Origin: Promethearchaeota archaeon
GTDB taxonomy: Archaea; Asgardarchaeota; Lokiarchaeia; Sigynarchaeales; SOKP01
Reading direction: 5' to 3'
Length of the DNA: 5,134 nucleotides
Assembly (NCBI GenBank): GCA_016839425.1
Contig: JAEOUI010000264.1
Coordinates: 1-5,134, forward strand
A program made the translations under genes and the position numbers. The notes beneath the pieces are model-generated. The model did no database searches, was not told the DNA's origin, and worked only from the letters and a program-made list of their open reading frames with translations. Below are positions 1 to 5,134 of the stretch, in pieces. The first letter of the stretch is position 1; each line of letters opens with the position of its first letter.

Positions 1-318
1 ATATGAATAGTTATCGTGTTTAACGCCTGTAAGGTTATATAACATGGATTCAGTATAATTATCTGAAGTAGTGATGGTGCTAGAATCGTAAGTTACAACG
101 ATACAATCAACGGGCACTATTTCCTCCTCAATACCCGTTGTGAAAGCAATTAAAAAAATGATCATGGGAGGTAATATGAGAGCTAAAAAAATATTGAACT
201 TATCTGTCCAGAGGAGCTTGAATTCCTTTTTCACTTGACGAGAGAATCGAAATAAACTGTTGTTATGGGATTTAAAAAGGTGGAATCTTTTTTTGGAATT
301 GTTATCCAGCTTTATCAC
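1..318 (-). CDS. ABC-2 type transporter permease, N-terminal part (cut by window edge)
   Basis: The frame is open from a GTG at 318-316 to the window edge (106 codons, no stop), so the C-terminal part lies outside. I read a cytoplasmic N-terminal tail of about 40 residues ending in a basic stretch (QVKKEFK, 29-35). A hydrophobic helix follows at about 41-60 (FNIFLALILPPMIIFLIAF), and then the start of a polar extracytoplasmic domain. This is the plan of ABC-2 permeases with one N-terminal helix, a large outer domain and a C-terminal helix bundle, and it matches the complete permease just upstream. The GTG overlaps that gene's TGA as GTGA, which suggests translational coupling and a heterodimeric exporter. 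The first in-frame ATG lies inside the helix, so GTG is the better start. The outer part holds three N-x-S/T sequons (N87, N95, N103). Exporter identity is inferred from context plus the N-terminal layout; the diagnostic C-terminal helices are not visible. Confidence 0.8.
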   Translation of the reverse strand, partial: MIKLDNNSKKRFHLFKSHNNSLFRFSRQVKKEFKLLWTDKFNIFLALILPPMIIFLIAFTTGIEEEIVPVDCIVVTYDSSTITTSDNYTESMLYNLTGVKHDNYSY

Positions 319-1487
319 ACCTCCACTTTCTTAAATCTATATGTTAAATAAGCCAATAAAAGAAATACTAAGCTAATAATTATCATTTTAAATGCGGATA
401 ACATATTTAAGGGAGACCCTCTTAATGTAATACTCGCGATTAATTCTTTTGAATATACTAACGGAAGCAAGTTAGTAACAAAATCCATTTCATCTGTACT
501 ACCCATACCGAACATTCCTGAAAATACGATTAATACGATAAAAAACATCAGATACATCTGATTCGCAGCTTGTTCTGTAGTAGCAAGAGCAGAAATGAAT
601 AATCCAATGGAAATACCACATAGACCTGTAAGTAAAAGTGCAATATAAAAATCAAATAATGATCCTAGGCTATACAACCCAAAACAGGATAACATCACGA
701 AAATTTCCGTTGATTGAAGTGTCATTATTACAATGTTTGCTATGGTCTTGCTAATGATTATCTCGTTTTTCGCCGTGGGCGTCAGCATCATCCGTGCTAG
801 AGGTCCTTCCGAAACGATTGATAACGATGTCAGGTTCATAGTCGTACCAATTATGATCAAGGGTAGCATCAAACCTAAAGCGTAATTGAGCATCTGACTT
901 TCCCAAAAAGGTACTGAAAATTCGAGCGATGGCATTATGGTTGTAAAATTACTCAACATTCCAACTTGAGCGCGAAAGAGTGCCAATGGTTCTTGGATGG
1001 ACATTTGAATGGCATTTACGGATTCAATATCGGACCCATCAATGACATAAATCAAGACGGGATTTACGCTTTTTATATAAGGATTGCTTGAGGTGGCGTT
1101 TTCGACCGTTTCAGTAAAATTTTCTGGAAGAACGATTATTGCACCAATAACTCCGTTCTTTAAAAGTTCCAAACACTTGGCGTAATTTGAATCATATTCT
1201 TGTTCGTTGGTGCTATTATATGCGGAGTGGAAGCCAAAAGAGGAGCAATTATCTCGCACGATAGATATAAATGTTTCGTCATGATAAGCCGTCATATTGC
1301 CATCTGGCCCAAAAGGCATGCTATCTCGAGTAATGATAGATGCCGTGAAAAATTTTGTTGGACCTCCTCCCGTTATTAGCCCAAAAATTATGATGAGAAT
1401 GAGGGGAATGAAAAAGAGAAGTACAAGGGTACGTTTATCGCTTTTAATTCTCCCGAATTCTTTTTTAATGAGTCCACCGAGTTGCAT
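315..1487 (-). CDS. ABC-2 type transporter permease (DrrB/NatB-like membrane subunit)
   Basis: A complete 390-residue protein, a usual length for this type. It has a short basic cytoplasmic N-terminus and helix 1 at about 20-38. A large polar extracytoplasmic domain spans about 40-197, followed by helices at about 201-217, 246-268, 278-300, 308-327 and 366-383. Sequence hallmarks of ABC-2 permeases are clear: the cytoplasmic coupling segment around 226-250 (SEGPLARMMLTPTAK followed by EIIISK), the segment ISALATTEQAANQ at 298-310, and FSGMF at 322-326 followed by LLPLVYSKELI at 340-350. Such permeases pair with a cytoplasmic ATPase to export drugs, lipids or polysaccharide-like molecules; the substrate cannot be told here. 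The outer domain carries two cysteines (C81, C105) that could form a disulfide, and six N-x-S/T sequons. The gene is followed by a second permease with a 4-base overlap. The ATG at 1487 has no clear Shine-Dalgarno sequence; a TATA-like element lies about 40 bases upstream. Confidence 0.93.
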   Translation of the reverse strand: MQLGGLIKKEFGRIKSDKRTLVLLFFIPLILIIIFGLITGGGPTKFFTASIITRDSMPFGPDGNMTAYHDETFISIVRDNCSSFGFHSAYNSTNEQEYDSNYAKCLELLKNGVIGAIIVLPENFTETVENATSSNPYIKSVNPVLIYVIDGSDIESVNAIQMSIQEPLALFRAQVGMLSNFTTIMPSLEFSVPFWESQMLNYALGLMLPLIIIGTTMNLTSLSIVSEGPLARMMLTPTAKNEIIISKTIANIVIMTLQSTEIFVMLSCFGLYSLGSLFDFYIALLLTGLCGISIGLFISALATTEQAANQMYLMFFIVLIVFSGMFGMGSTDEMDFVTNLLPLVYSKELIASITLRGSPLNMLSAFKMIIISLVFLLLAYLTYRFKKVEV

Positions 1488-1518
1488 CTTCGACTTTTTA
1501 GCCTTAAAAATTTACAAA

Positions 1519-1533
1519 TTTCTTTTTATAATT
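1519..1533 (-). promoter_or_regulatory. Putative archaeal TATA box for the ABC permease operon
   Basis: On the minus strand the gap between the nuclease stop and the permease start contains AAATTATAAAAAGAA. A transcription start about 26 bases downstream would fall near 1500 and leave a leader of only about 13 bases before the ATG at 1487. This suggests the permease pair has its own promoter rather than depending on read-through from the nuclease gene. In so AT-rich a gap, chance matches are common. Confidence 0.45.
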
Positions 1534-1567
1534 TAAGAAATTCCATTTACTTAAGGTTTTGGATTCT

Positions 1568-1572
1568 AAAAA
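1568..1572 (-). terminator. Weak oligo-T tract after the nuclease gene
   Basis: On the minus strand a run of five T residues (GTTTTTAG) lies 12-16 bases past the nuclease TGA at 1586-1584. Archaeal termination often uses T tracts without a hairpin. Five Ts is at the lower limit, so read-through into the permease operon remains possible. Confidence 0.25.
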
Positions 1573-1583
1573 CTTAGTGGTCC

Positions 1584-2549
1584 TCATAATAATTTTTCAA
1601 GAATAAGGGGGAGGGAATACACATCGTAATAATTGTGCTCAATACATTCTTTTATCAAGCCAATATATCTTTCTGGATTTTCCAAATACATTTTATAGCA
1701 AGTTCCAACGAGATTGCTTGGTAGTTCGTTAGTTCGGTAAAATCCCAGGAGATTTTCTTCTATGCTAGTTAAAGAATAACTATTAAACATTCCTTTATAT
1801 TTGCGTCGGCAGTTATGATATAAATCTATATGATGAAAAAGAGTATTGCTTTCCTTATATGGTAGATCTTCTGGATAAATCATCGGATTTTGGTCAAAGA
1901 AATATAGGAACCTATTAGCAATGAACGGTATGTCGAAACTCTTGCCGTTATAGCTAACAAAACATTTAAATCGAGGGAGGACTTCATTTTTCAGGTGCTC
2001 ACATATAGAAATCTCCTCTTCGAGCGTGCGGGCAAAAAAGAGGTTTATTTCATATTGTAAATCGTGAAAAAAACCAATTCCAATAATAATTAAAGGATTA
2101 TCAAAAATTCCTAAAGTTTCAATGTCAATAAACAAGAGATCCTCTAAATTAAAACAAAAGGCAACATCTAAATCGCAAACATATCGATTTTTCATGAGCC
2201 GCTTGTAATTTTTACTCTTTATCAAGTGAAGCACATCGAATGCCGAATGTCGATATTTTAGAGAATGTGTCAAGTCTCTAATGTTTCTCAAGCCCCGTTG
2301 TTTCAAATGTTGCTCAATTTTTTCTCCAATATTCAAGGCGACTTTCAAGTTCTTAAGAAGATTCACCCTGGTCTTGTTTAAATCAATTATTTGGACAAAA
2401 TCATTGACTTTCCAGGAAAATTTCATGAACTCTCCCATATTATTCGAAATAATGGCGTAATCTTGGAAGAAATCGTGTAATTTTTTACCTTGATGTTTTT
2501 CAACCAAATGTGAAACATCAAAACTTGGTAAATCGAGAGCATCGCGCAT
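1584..2549 (-). CDS. RNase H-fold DEDDh 3'-5' exonuclease, YprB-like, with helix-hairpin-helix-like N-terminal region
   Basis: A 321-residue soluble protein with no signal peptide or membrane helix. Residues about 66-93 (IGEKIEQHLKQRGLRNIRDL at 74-93) resemble a helix-hairpin-helix DNA-binding element. The catalytic half begins near 135. Exo I is FIDIETLG (D142, E144). Exo II is VSYNGKSFDIPFI (N201, D206). Exo III is EHNYYDVYSL (H305, D309, the H-x3-D arrangement of the DEDDh subclass). Two further stretches are typical of YprB-like proteins: HHIDLYHNCRRK at 239-250 and SLTSIEENLLGFYR at 259-272. All four metal-binding acidic residues are present, so the protein should be an active two-metal exonuclease on DNA or RNA; the substrate is unknown. 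The family is often annotated only as ribonuclease H-like. The same fold forms the proofreading domain of B-family polymerases, but no polymerase domain is attached. The ATG at 2549 has no Shine-Dalgarno sequence, and its promoter spacing suggests a leaderless transcript. Neighbours give no functional hint. Confidence 0.9.
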   Translation of the reverse strand: MRDALDLPSFDVSHLVEKHQGKKLHDFFQDYAIISNNMGEFMKFSWKVNDFVQIIDLNKTRVNLLKNLKVALNIGEKIEQHLKQRGLRNIRDLTHSLKYRHSAFDVLHLIKSKNYKRLMKNRYVCDLDVAFCFNLEDLLFIDIETLGIFDNPLIIIGIGFFHDLQYEINLFFARTLEEEISICEHLKNEVLPRFKCFVSYNGKSFDIPFIANRFLYFFDQNPMIYPEDLPYKESNTLFHHIDLYHNCRRKYKGMFNSYSLTSIEENLLGFYRTNELPSNLVGTCYKMYLENPERYIGLIKECIEHNYYDVYSLPLILEKLL

Positions 2550-2571
2550 TAATTAATGATAATGATGCATT

Positions 2572-2580
2572 TAATATAAA
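2572..2580 (-). promoter_or_regulatory. Putative TATA box of the nuclease gene (leaderless transcript)
   Basis: The minus strand reads TTTATATTA, centred near 2576. An archaeal start site about 26 bases downstream falls at about 2550, essentially on the A of the ATG at 2549. With no Shine-Dalgarno sequence present, this fits a leaderless mRNA. The spacing is seen in the sequence; promoter use is inferred. Confidence 0.5.
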
Positions 2581-2651
2581 AATTAAAAGACCAAAAGTTT
2601 AATGATCAATCATCTTGTTTAAAGGACCTAAAATTATAAATTTAGAGTTCA

Positions 2652-2660
2652 TTTAATATA
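2652..2660 (+). promoter_or_regulatory. Putative TATA box of the first seven-helix gene
   Basis: TTTAATATA is centred near 2656, about 39 bases before the ATG at 2695. A start site about 26 bases downstream would give a leader of roughly 10-13 bases. A short AGG lies a few bases before the ATG (TTAGGAAATG), too close for a normal Shine-Dalgarno sequence. Confidence 0.45.
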
Positions 2661-2694
2661 TTCAACTAATTAAATAACTTTAGTAGATTAGGAA

Positions 2695-3432
2695 ATGGCA
2701 ATTACTGACCCAATTTTATTCATTCAGGGAGCCTTAACGCTAACTTTTACGGGAATTTCCTTGATCTTAGGAATTCTATTAATCTTGAAATATCTTAAAT
2801 ACAAGGAAAAGCAATTGTTGTTAGTGGGCATTACCTGGATTTTCTTGACGTCTCCATGGTGGCCAGACTCCATTAGCTTTGTAATGATGCTCGTTGGTGA
2901 CGAAACCACTTATTTACCGAATGCACCGTATTTTTTCCTTGCAAATGCTCTTATCTTTCCAATATTCATTACATGGCCAAGAACTTTTGGAAACTTGGTT
3001 CTCGAAGAAAAACCAAAAGCTAAAAACGCTATAATATGGATATTAGCAATATGGGCGGTCTTTTTTGAAATTATATTTTTTATCATGTTCTTTAACGATT
3101 ACACGCAGATTGGCGAAAGAAAAGGAGCATATTTGGCAGAATGGAATCCACTCGTTGCTGCATACATTACATCAGGAGCGATTCTTTTTACAATAACGGG
3201 ACTGTTATTTTCATTTAAAGCAATCAAATCCGAAACACAGATGATAAGAGCGAAAGGAAAGATCTTAGCACTAGCATTCGTTGTTTTTACCGTGTGGACC
3301 TTATTAGAAGTATTATTCGTTGAAATTCCTGTTATGATTCTTGCAGCTCGAATATGTGGCATAATTTCAGCCCTTGCGTTTTATGTTGGATTTGTTCTTC
3401 CAAAATTCGTAAAAAATTTATTTAAACTCTAA
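2695..3432 (+). CDS. Seven-helix integral membrane protein of unknown function, paralog 1
   Basis: A complete 245-residue protein, almost wholly membrane embedded. Predicted helices lie at about 8-33, 40-66, 78-97, 111-133, 153-176, 188-210 and 213-236. Positive loops (KYLKYKEK at 32-39, PKAKN at 107-111, KAIKSE and IRAKGK near 175-189, and the C-terminus) place the N-terminus outside and the C-terminus inside. Residues shared with the two downstream copies include TSPWW-x-D (D58), WP at 94-95, E125 in helix 4, the outer-loop pattern DYx3GxRx3Yx3WN starting at D135, E205 in helix 6, R219 in helix 7 and the FY-x-GFVLP ending. I do not recognise a named family. The layout recalls the seven-helix sensor modules that precede kinase domains, but no signalling domain is attached, and helix 7 has no retinal-binding lysine. 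It may be a stand-alone receptor or sensor subunit; that is inference. The DPIL start is conserved in the other copies, supporting this ATG. Confidence 0.9.
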   Translation: MAITDPILFIQGALTLTFTGISLILGILLILKYLKYKEKQLLLVGITWIFLTSPWWPDSISFVMMLVGDETTYLPNAPYFFLANALIFPIFITWPRTFGNLVLEEKPKAKNAIIWILAIWAVFFEIIFFIMFFNDYTQIGERKGAYLAEWNPLVAAYITSGAILFTITGLLFSFKAIKSETQMIRAKGKILALAFVVFTVWTLLEVLFVEIPVMILAARICGIISALAFYVGFVLPKFVKNLFKL

Positions 3433-3441
3433 TTTTTTTTT
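3433..3441 (+). terminator. Oligo-T terminator after paralog 1
   Basis: A run of nine T residues begins immediately after the TAA at 3430-3432. Hairpin-free T tracts of this length are typical archaeal terminators, so paralog 1 probably ends as its own transcript rather than reading into paralog 2. Confidence 0.6.
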
Positions 3442-3584
3442 ATTCTTTAAATCTATTTTAAGATCTTACACCTTTTATAATTTTAACAATATATCTTCAA
3501 TAATATTATCTTAAAAGCTAGTTTTAAATTTGTAAAATTTTGTATATTTTTTATAGTAGATTTTTAAAAAATTAAGTGATATAA
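3442..3584. other. AT-rich spacer between paralogs 1 and 2
   Basis: About 140 bases of very AT-rich sequence with no open frame that resembles a protein and no tRNA-like or hairpin structure I can support. It holds the candidate promoter of paralog 2 near its right end. Confidence 0.5.
3547..3556 (+). promoter_or_regulatory. Putative TATA box of paralog 2
   Basis: TTTTTTATAG is centred near 3552. A start site about 26 bases downstream falls near 3578. That is a 7-base leader if translation began at the ancestral start position (3585) and about 49 bases if it begins at the TTG at 3627. The short distance fits the former, but the spacer is too AT-rich for certainty. Confidence 0.35.
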
Positions 3585-3626
3585 ATAGCACCTCCAACAT
3601 TTTCAACTGATCCTGTATTAATCATC
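3585..3626 (+). other. Conserved N-terminal codons of paralog 2 without a canonical start codon
   Basis: In frame with paralog 2, these 14 codons read (ATA) APPTFSTDPVLII, matching the start of paralog 3 (M-APPTYTTDPVLII) almost residue for residue. Where paralog 3 has ATG, this copy has ATA at 3585-3587, and an in-frame TAA sits directly before it at 3582-3584. No ATG or GTG lies in frame before the TTG at 3627. Either ATA is used as a rare start, the protein is 14 residues shorter, or the base is a sequencing or assembly error. Confidence 0.75.
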
Positions 3627-4337
3627 TTGCAGGGGTCCTTAACATGGATATTTGTTATAAATTCTTTTTTCTTAGGATTTCTAATGATATATAAATACTT
3701 TAAATATAGAGATAAACAACTGTTTTTAGTCGGAATCACATGGATTTTATTGACATCACCGTGGTGGGGAGACGCATCAACTTTTATTCACTATATAGCT
3801 ACTTCTCAAGTGCTCTCAGATGCATACTACTTTTTCATAGCAAACATATTCATAGCGCCAATATTTTACACTTGGCCAAAAACGATAAGCACACTAGTAT
3901 TCGTTGACCAGAAACAAAAATTAAAAAAGATAATGAGAACGACTTTCGTACTTTGGGCGATAATTTTTGAGATCATTTTCTTGATTATGTTTTTTTACGA
4001 TTATAGAATTATCGGGACGAGAATCGATTATTATATTGTCAACTGGAATGGGTATGTCAGTACTTATTTATTAAGTGGCTCAATTCTTCTTGTGATCACG
4101 GGATTTGTCTTTTCATACACGGCTATAAAATCGAAAAAATCCCATATTAAGTTGAAGGGGCAGTTCTTGCTAAGTGCATTTGTTATATTTACATGTGCAA
4201 CTTTTCTTGAAATATTATTCGTGAATATTTTAACGGTAATAATCATTGCCCGAATACTAGGGATTGCTTCTACTATCTGTTTCTATATTGGATTTGTATT
4301 ACCAAATTCAATAAAAAAAATATTCAAGCTCGATTAA
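3627..4337 (+). CDS. Seven-helix integral membrane protein of unknown function, paralog 2 (start uncertain)
   Basis: From the TTG at 3627 the protein has 236 residues; from the homologous but non-canonical ATA at 3585 it would have 250. The seven helices, loop charges and conserved residues match paralog 1: TSPWWGD in helix 2, TWPK after helix 3, FEIIF in helix 4, the outer-loop pattern DYx3GxRx3Yx3WN, LEILF in helix 6, ARI in helix 7 and FYIGFVLP near the end. It is about 70% identical by eye to paralog 3, with no insertions or deletions between them, so the two stem from a more recent duplication. One difference is an asparagine (LFVN) where paralogs 1 and 3 have a second glutamate in helix 6. 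Starting at TTG would keep helix 1 but remove the conserved outer DPVL segment, and no Shine-Dalgarno sequence precedes the TTG. The frame is otherwise intact, so it is not an obvious pseudogene. Function is unknown. Confidence 0.85.
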   Translation: MQGSLTWIFVINSFFLGFLMIYKYFKYRDKQLFLVGITWILLTSPWWGDASTFIHYIATSQVLSDAYYFFIANIFIAPIFYTWPKTISTLVFVDQKQKLKKIMRTTFVLWAIIFEIIFLIMFFYDYRIIGTRIDYYIVNWNGYVSTYLLSGSILLVITGFVFSYTAIKSKKSHIKLKGQFLLSAFVIFTCATFLEILFVNILTVIIIARILGIASTICFYIGFVLPNSIKKIFKLD

Positions 4338-4458
4338 AATCTTTTATATCTAATTTCTGCATTTTTATTTACAATTCTGTATAATGCATCCAATAGTTAT
4401 ATATATCATGTAATTCCATTGGGTAATTAAATAGTTATCAATTACAGATAGTAAAAAA
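4338..4458. promoter_or_regulatory. Spacer and promoter region before paralog 3
   Basis: This 121-base AT-rich gap contains a short T tract (five Ts at 4362-4366) that may weakly terminate paralog 2. Two TATA-like stretches follow: TTATATATAT at 4398-4407, which would give a leader of about 30 bases, and TTAAATAG around 4427-4434, which would give a leaderless start. Small repeats (ATAGTTAT at 4393 and 4431; GTAATT at 4410 and 4423, with its complement AATTAC at 4440) surround the second one. Confidence 0.4.
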
Positions 4459-5134
4459 ATGGCACCTCCAACATATACAACTGACCCAGTACTAATCATC
4501 TTGCATGGAGCCTTGGCTTGGATATTTGTTATAATTTCTTTTGTCTTAGGATTTCTAATGATATATAAATACTCTAAATATAAGGATAAACAACTGCTTT
4601 TGATGGGGATCACATGGATTTTATTGACATCACCGTGGTGGGGAGATGCATCAACTTTTGTACACTATATTATTACTTCTCAAGTTCTTTCTACTCAATA
4701 TTACTTTTTCATTGCGAATGCTTTTCTTGCACCAATTTTTTACACTTGGCCTAAAACTGTTAGCGAATTAGTACTTATTGACAAGAAGCGAAAACTTAAA
4801 AAAATAATGCGGACATTTTTCGTAGTTTGGGCGTTAGTTTTTGAGATTGTTTTTATTTCAATGTGGTCATACGATTATCACTTATTAGGTACGAGATTAA
4901 ATTATTACATTGTCGATTGGAATTTATACATCAATACTTATTTATTAAGCGGGTCTGTTCTTCTCGTGATGACGGGAGTGGTCTTTTCGTACAAGGCTAT
5001 AAAATCAGATAGACCCCATATCAAACTTAAAGGAAAATTTTTGATGATAGCATTTGTTATTTTTGCTTTCTCAACTTTTCTTGAAATATTATTTGTAGAA
5101 TTTATAGAGATAGTAGTCGTTGCTCGAACACTCG
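4459..5134 (+). CDS. Seven-helix integral membrane protein of unknown function, paralog 3 (cut by window edge)
   Basis: The frame opens at the ATG at 4459 and stays open to the window edge: 225 codons, ending in VVVARTL within helix 7. By comparison with paralog 2 about 25 residues are missing. Helices lie at about 11-36, 45-71, 81-100, 117-137, 157-180, 192-213 and from 216 on. It keeps every family feature: TSPWWGD (D63), TWPK at 96-99, E129 in helix 4, the DYx3GxRx3Yx3WN outer loop starting at D139, E209 and E214 in helix 6 and R223 in helix 7. The N-terminus MAPPTYTTDPVL shows what the start of paralog 2 should look like. The DNA around the PWW motif is nearly identical to paralog 2, whereas the upstream spacer is not, so the duplicates probably differ in regulation. 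Function is unknown; a stand-alone membrane sensor or receptor is a guess. Confidence 0.88.
   Translation, partial: MAPPTYTTDPVLIILHGALAWIFVIISFVLGFLMIYKYSKYKDKQLLLMGITWILLTSPWWGDASTFVHYIITSQVLSTQYYFFIANAFLAPIFYTWPKTVSELVLIDKKRKLKKIMRTFFVVWALVFEIVFISMWSYDYHLLGTRLNYYIVDWNLYINTYLLSGSVLLVMTGVVFSYKAIKSDRPHIKLKGKFLMIAFVIFAFSTFLEILFVEFIEIVVVARTL

Larger units (their letters stand above)
2550..2694. promoter_or_regulatory. Divergent intergenic promoter region
   Basis: This 145-base AT-rich gap separates the start codons of the minus-strand nuclease and the plus-strand seven-helix protein, so it should hold both promoters. Candidate TATA elements for each direction are listed separately. I see no convincing operator dyad or structured RNA in it. 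Confidence 0.6.

Noticed and set aside
1297..1536. Open frame of 79 codons on the plus strand
   Set aside because: It lies antisense to the 5' end of the clearly coding ABC permease, and its translation is unlike any protein family.
1584..2549. Cas4/RecB-type nuclease or B-family polymerase fragment
   Set aside because: The motifs are DEDDh exonuclease motifs in the order and spacing of YprB-like proteins, not PD-(D/E)XK. There are no cysteine clusters and no polymerase motifs, and the protein ends normally.
3099..3362. Open frame of 87 codons on the minus strand within paralog 1
   Set aside because: Shadow of the real coding frame, whose translation is a conserved membrane protein repeated in two neighbours. 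The matching minus frame at 4064-4246 in paralog 2 arises from the same homologous codons.
3585..4337. Paralog 2 as a plain pseudogene
   Set aside because: Only the start codon is altered. The remaining frame is intact and the family residues are nearly all kept, so decay is not shown.
4365..4613. Open frame of 82 codons on the minus strand across the spacer and the start of paralog 3
   Set aside because: It overlaps the conserved N-terminus of paralog 3 on the opposite strand and has no independent support.
2695..5134. Microbial rhodopsin (seven helices, 245-250 residues)
   Set aside because: Length and helix count fit, but helix 7 has no lysine for retinal attachment and the helix 3 signature residues of rhodopsins are missing.
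1..5134. CRISPR array, tRNA, rRNA or insertion sequence
   Set aside because: No regularly spaced repeats, cloverleaf-like GC-rich segment, transposase-like frame or terminal inverted repeats were seen on either strand.

Overview
The window is AT-rich (roughly one third G+C by eye). It looks archaeal: TATA-box-like elements sit at archaeal spacing in front of the genes, Shine-Dalgarno sequences are weak or absent, and oligo-T tracts follow a stop codon. The tandem family of small seven-helix membrane proteins, with C-terminal ends of the form FY-x-GFVLP-x3-K, reminds me of Asgard archaea (Lokiarchaeia-like) genomes. That lineage guess is from memory and is unverified.

Layout. (1) Positions 1-1487, minus strand: two ABC-2 type exporter permeases. 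The upstream one is complete (315-1487) and the downstream one is cut by the window edge (1-318). They overlap by a GTGA start/stop junction, so they are probably translationally coupled subunits of one exporter. No ATPase gene is in view; it probably lies beyond position 1. (2) Positions 1584-2549, minus strand: a complete RNase H-fold 3'-5' exonuclease of the YprB-like type, with a helix-hairpin-helix-like N-terminal part and a full DEDDh active site. (3) A 145-bp divergent promoter region, 2550-2694. (4) Positions 2695-5134, plus strand: three tandem paralogous seven-helix membrane proteins of unknown function. The first two are complete and the third runs off the right edge. Each has its own AT-rich upstream region, and the first ends in an oligo-T tract, so they look like separately transcribed duplicates.

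How the parts fit together. The permease pair presumably exports a small molecule or lipid-like substrate. The exonuclease is probably an unrelated housekeeping or repair nuclease. The seven-helix array is the most interesting part. It has a predicted N-out/C-in topology, a strictly shared motif in the second outer loop, and conserved acidic and basic residues inside helices, but no attached signalling domain. The middle copy has apparently lost its ancestral ATG (now ATA, directly after an in-frame stop) although the rest of its frame is intact.

There is no tRNA, rRNA, CRISPR array or insertion sequence in the window. No gene-free stretch exceeds 300 bases.
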